Part shown: positions 63,315-64,000 of the stretch, piece after piece
Numbering within the stretch: the stretch's first letter is position 1
Layout of the letters: the number at the start of each line of letters is the position of its first letter
From: Tetrahymena thermophila SB210
Lineage: Eukaryota > Ciliophora > Oligohymenophorea > Hymenostomatida > Tetrahymenidae
Assembly: GCF_000189635.1 (NCBI RefSeq)
Contig: NW_002476578.1
Location: 62,001-126,000 of the forward strand
DNA length: 64,000 bases
Direction: 5' to 3'
Position numbers and translations under genes: made by a program
The notes under the pieces: generated by a model
Told to the model about the DNA's origin: nothing
The model's input: only the letters and a program-made list of their open reading frames with translations
Databases searched by the model: none

Positions 63315-64000
63315 TCAGAAAAGAAAAACTAAGAAAATAATACTTAAAGTCATTTTAATGATAATAGAGTTTGTATTAATATCATTACTATAAATATCAG
63401 TAGGTTCACTCATCATAGATTAACAAACTGAATCATCTAAACCTTTAGTTATTGCACCATCAGTATAAGTATTTTCTGGGCAAGCCTGACATTAAACTTC
63501 TGTATTAATATCATAATAACCTGTTTTGCTATAAAAACCATACCCACAAGGCCTTAGATTACAATCTGTAGAGCCTTCTAAAGAGTGTGTACCTGCATCA
63601 CAATATTAACAATGAAACATATAATTTTAATGATCAGAATAATAACCTGATTAACTAAAATAACCTTCAGGACATAATTTTAATTATATATCACAAACTG
63701 AGTCATCATTTCCTTTCGTATTGTCATATGTCGTAAATTTACCTTTTGGACATTTTTAACATTCATCTTCTTAGCTTGAAATATAATATCCTCTTGTGCT
63801 ATAAAAACCATAACCACAATATATTAGATCACATATTTAAGAGCCTTCAAAAGAATAAGTACCTGGATAACAAATAAAACATCCATTCCCTTTCCCATCA
63901 AAATCATAACCTGTATAACTAAATTTACCTTCAGGACACATTTTTAACTATAAGTCACAAACTGAGTCATCATTTCCTTTCGTATTTTCATATGTCGTAG
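63315..64000 (-). CDS. Cys-rich surface protein, C-terminal part
   Basis: Partial: the start lies beyond the window. From 64000 down to TGA at 63317-63315 one frame encodes Cys-rich repeats of about 80-90 residues, each with CP.G.[FY]..., GTYSFEGSQICDL and CGYGFYST-type text, and a recurring KGNDDSVCD. The Cys spacing and Gly/Tyr content resemble GCC2/GCC3-like and ciliate immobilisation-antigen-like ectodomains. The last ~15 residues (MTLSIIFLVFLF) are hydrophobic and end the chain, as in a GPI-attachment signal, although Ser/Asn just upstream (YSNDINTNS) is the only support for a cleavage site. So probably a GPI-anchored or single-pass surface protein. Unrelated at sequence level to the Cys-rich gene at 439-3657 beyond shared Cys richness. 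Confidence 0.75.

Overview
The window reads as macronuclear DNA of an oligohymenophorean ciliate, most likely Tetrahymena or a close relative. It is extremely AT-rich. Long reading frames appear only when TAA and TAG are read as glutamine and TGA is the sole stop. Introns are short, AT-rich and of GTA...TAG/AAG type. All gene models here use that code; with the standard code every gene breaks into small false ORFs. For twelve of the fourteen complete genes (six with introns fixed by GT/AG positions, plus the two single-exon genes checked directly) the total exon length is a multiple of three; the first Cys-rich gene and the LRR locus have unresolved exons.

Left part (1-21.6 kb): a mixed set of ordinary single genes. 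These are a Cys-rich multi-pass surface protein (439-3657, -), a large protein resembling the decapping scaffold Edc4/Ge-1 (4835-7667, +), an EF-hand protein (8105-8713, -), tRNA-Ser(CGA) (9118-9198, +), a two-thioredoxin-domain protein disulfide isomerase (9560-11460, +), an 815-residue coiled-coil protein (12138-14976, -), a phospholipid-scramblase-like protein (15725-16570, -) and a broken or many-exon leucine-rich-repeat locus (19497-21595, +). Bases 1-146 are a decayed copy of an internal piece of the Edc4-like gene.

Right part (22.4-62.9 kb): a head-to-tail array, all on the + strand, of nine copies of one large membrane-protein family that I do not recognise. Eight copies are intact (882-961 residues) and one is a pseudogene; further gene fossils lie in the spacers. 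Each intact copy has three exons, two phase-2 introns at equivalent places, and a middle exon of 114-132 nt (always a multiple of three). The proteins share an ordered set of motifs: W-x-[IV]-x3-[FIL]-Y in exon 2; an IP..LLN..IG.P block; YFWK; an acidic run followed by D-G-[IV]-F-G-x-C-C (weak in copy 1); a cluster of about four membrane helices; LSFEQI; and YEKxxLD. The layout implies a cytosolic N-terminal half, a central membrane block and a cytosolic C-terminal tail.

The array grew by nested duplication: copies 2/3, copies 6/7, and a two-gene block (4+5) repeated as (pseudogene 8 + 9). A third, collapsed version of that block seems to survive at 36.1-37.1 kb with a readable deletion junction. 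The window ends in the 3' part of a Cys-rich surface protein with a hydrophobic tail that could be a GPI signal (63315-64000, -). The array is the strongest candidate here for something undescribed; its function cannot be read from sequence alone.
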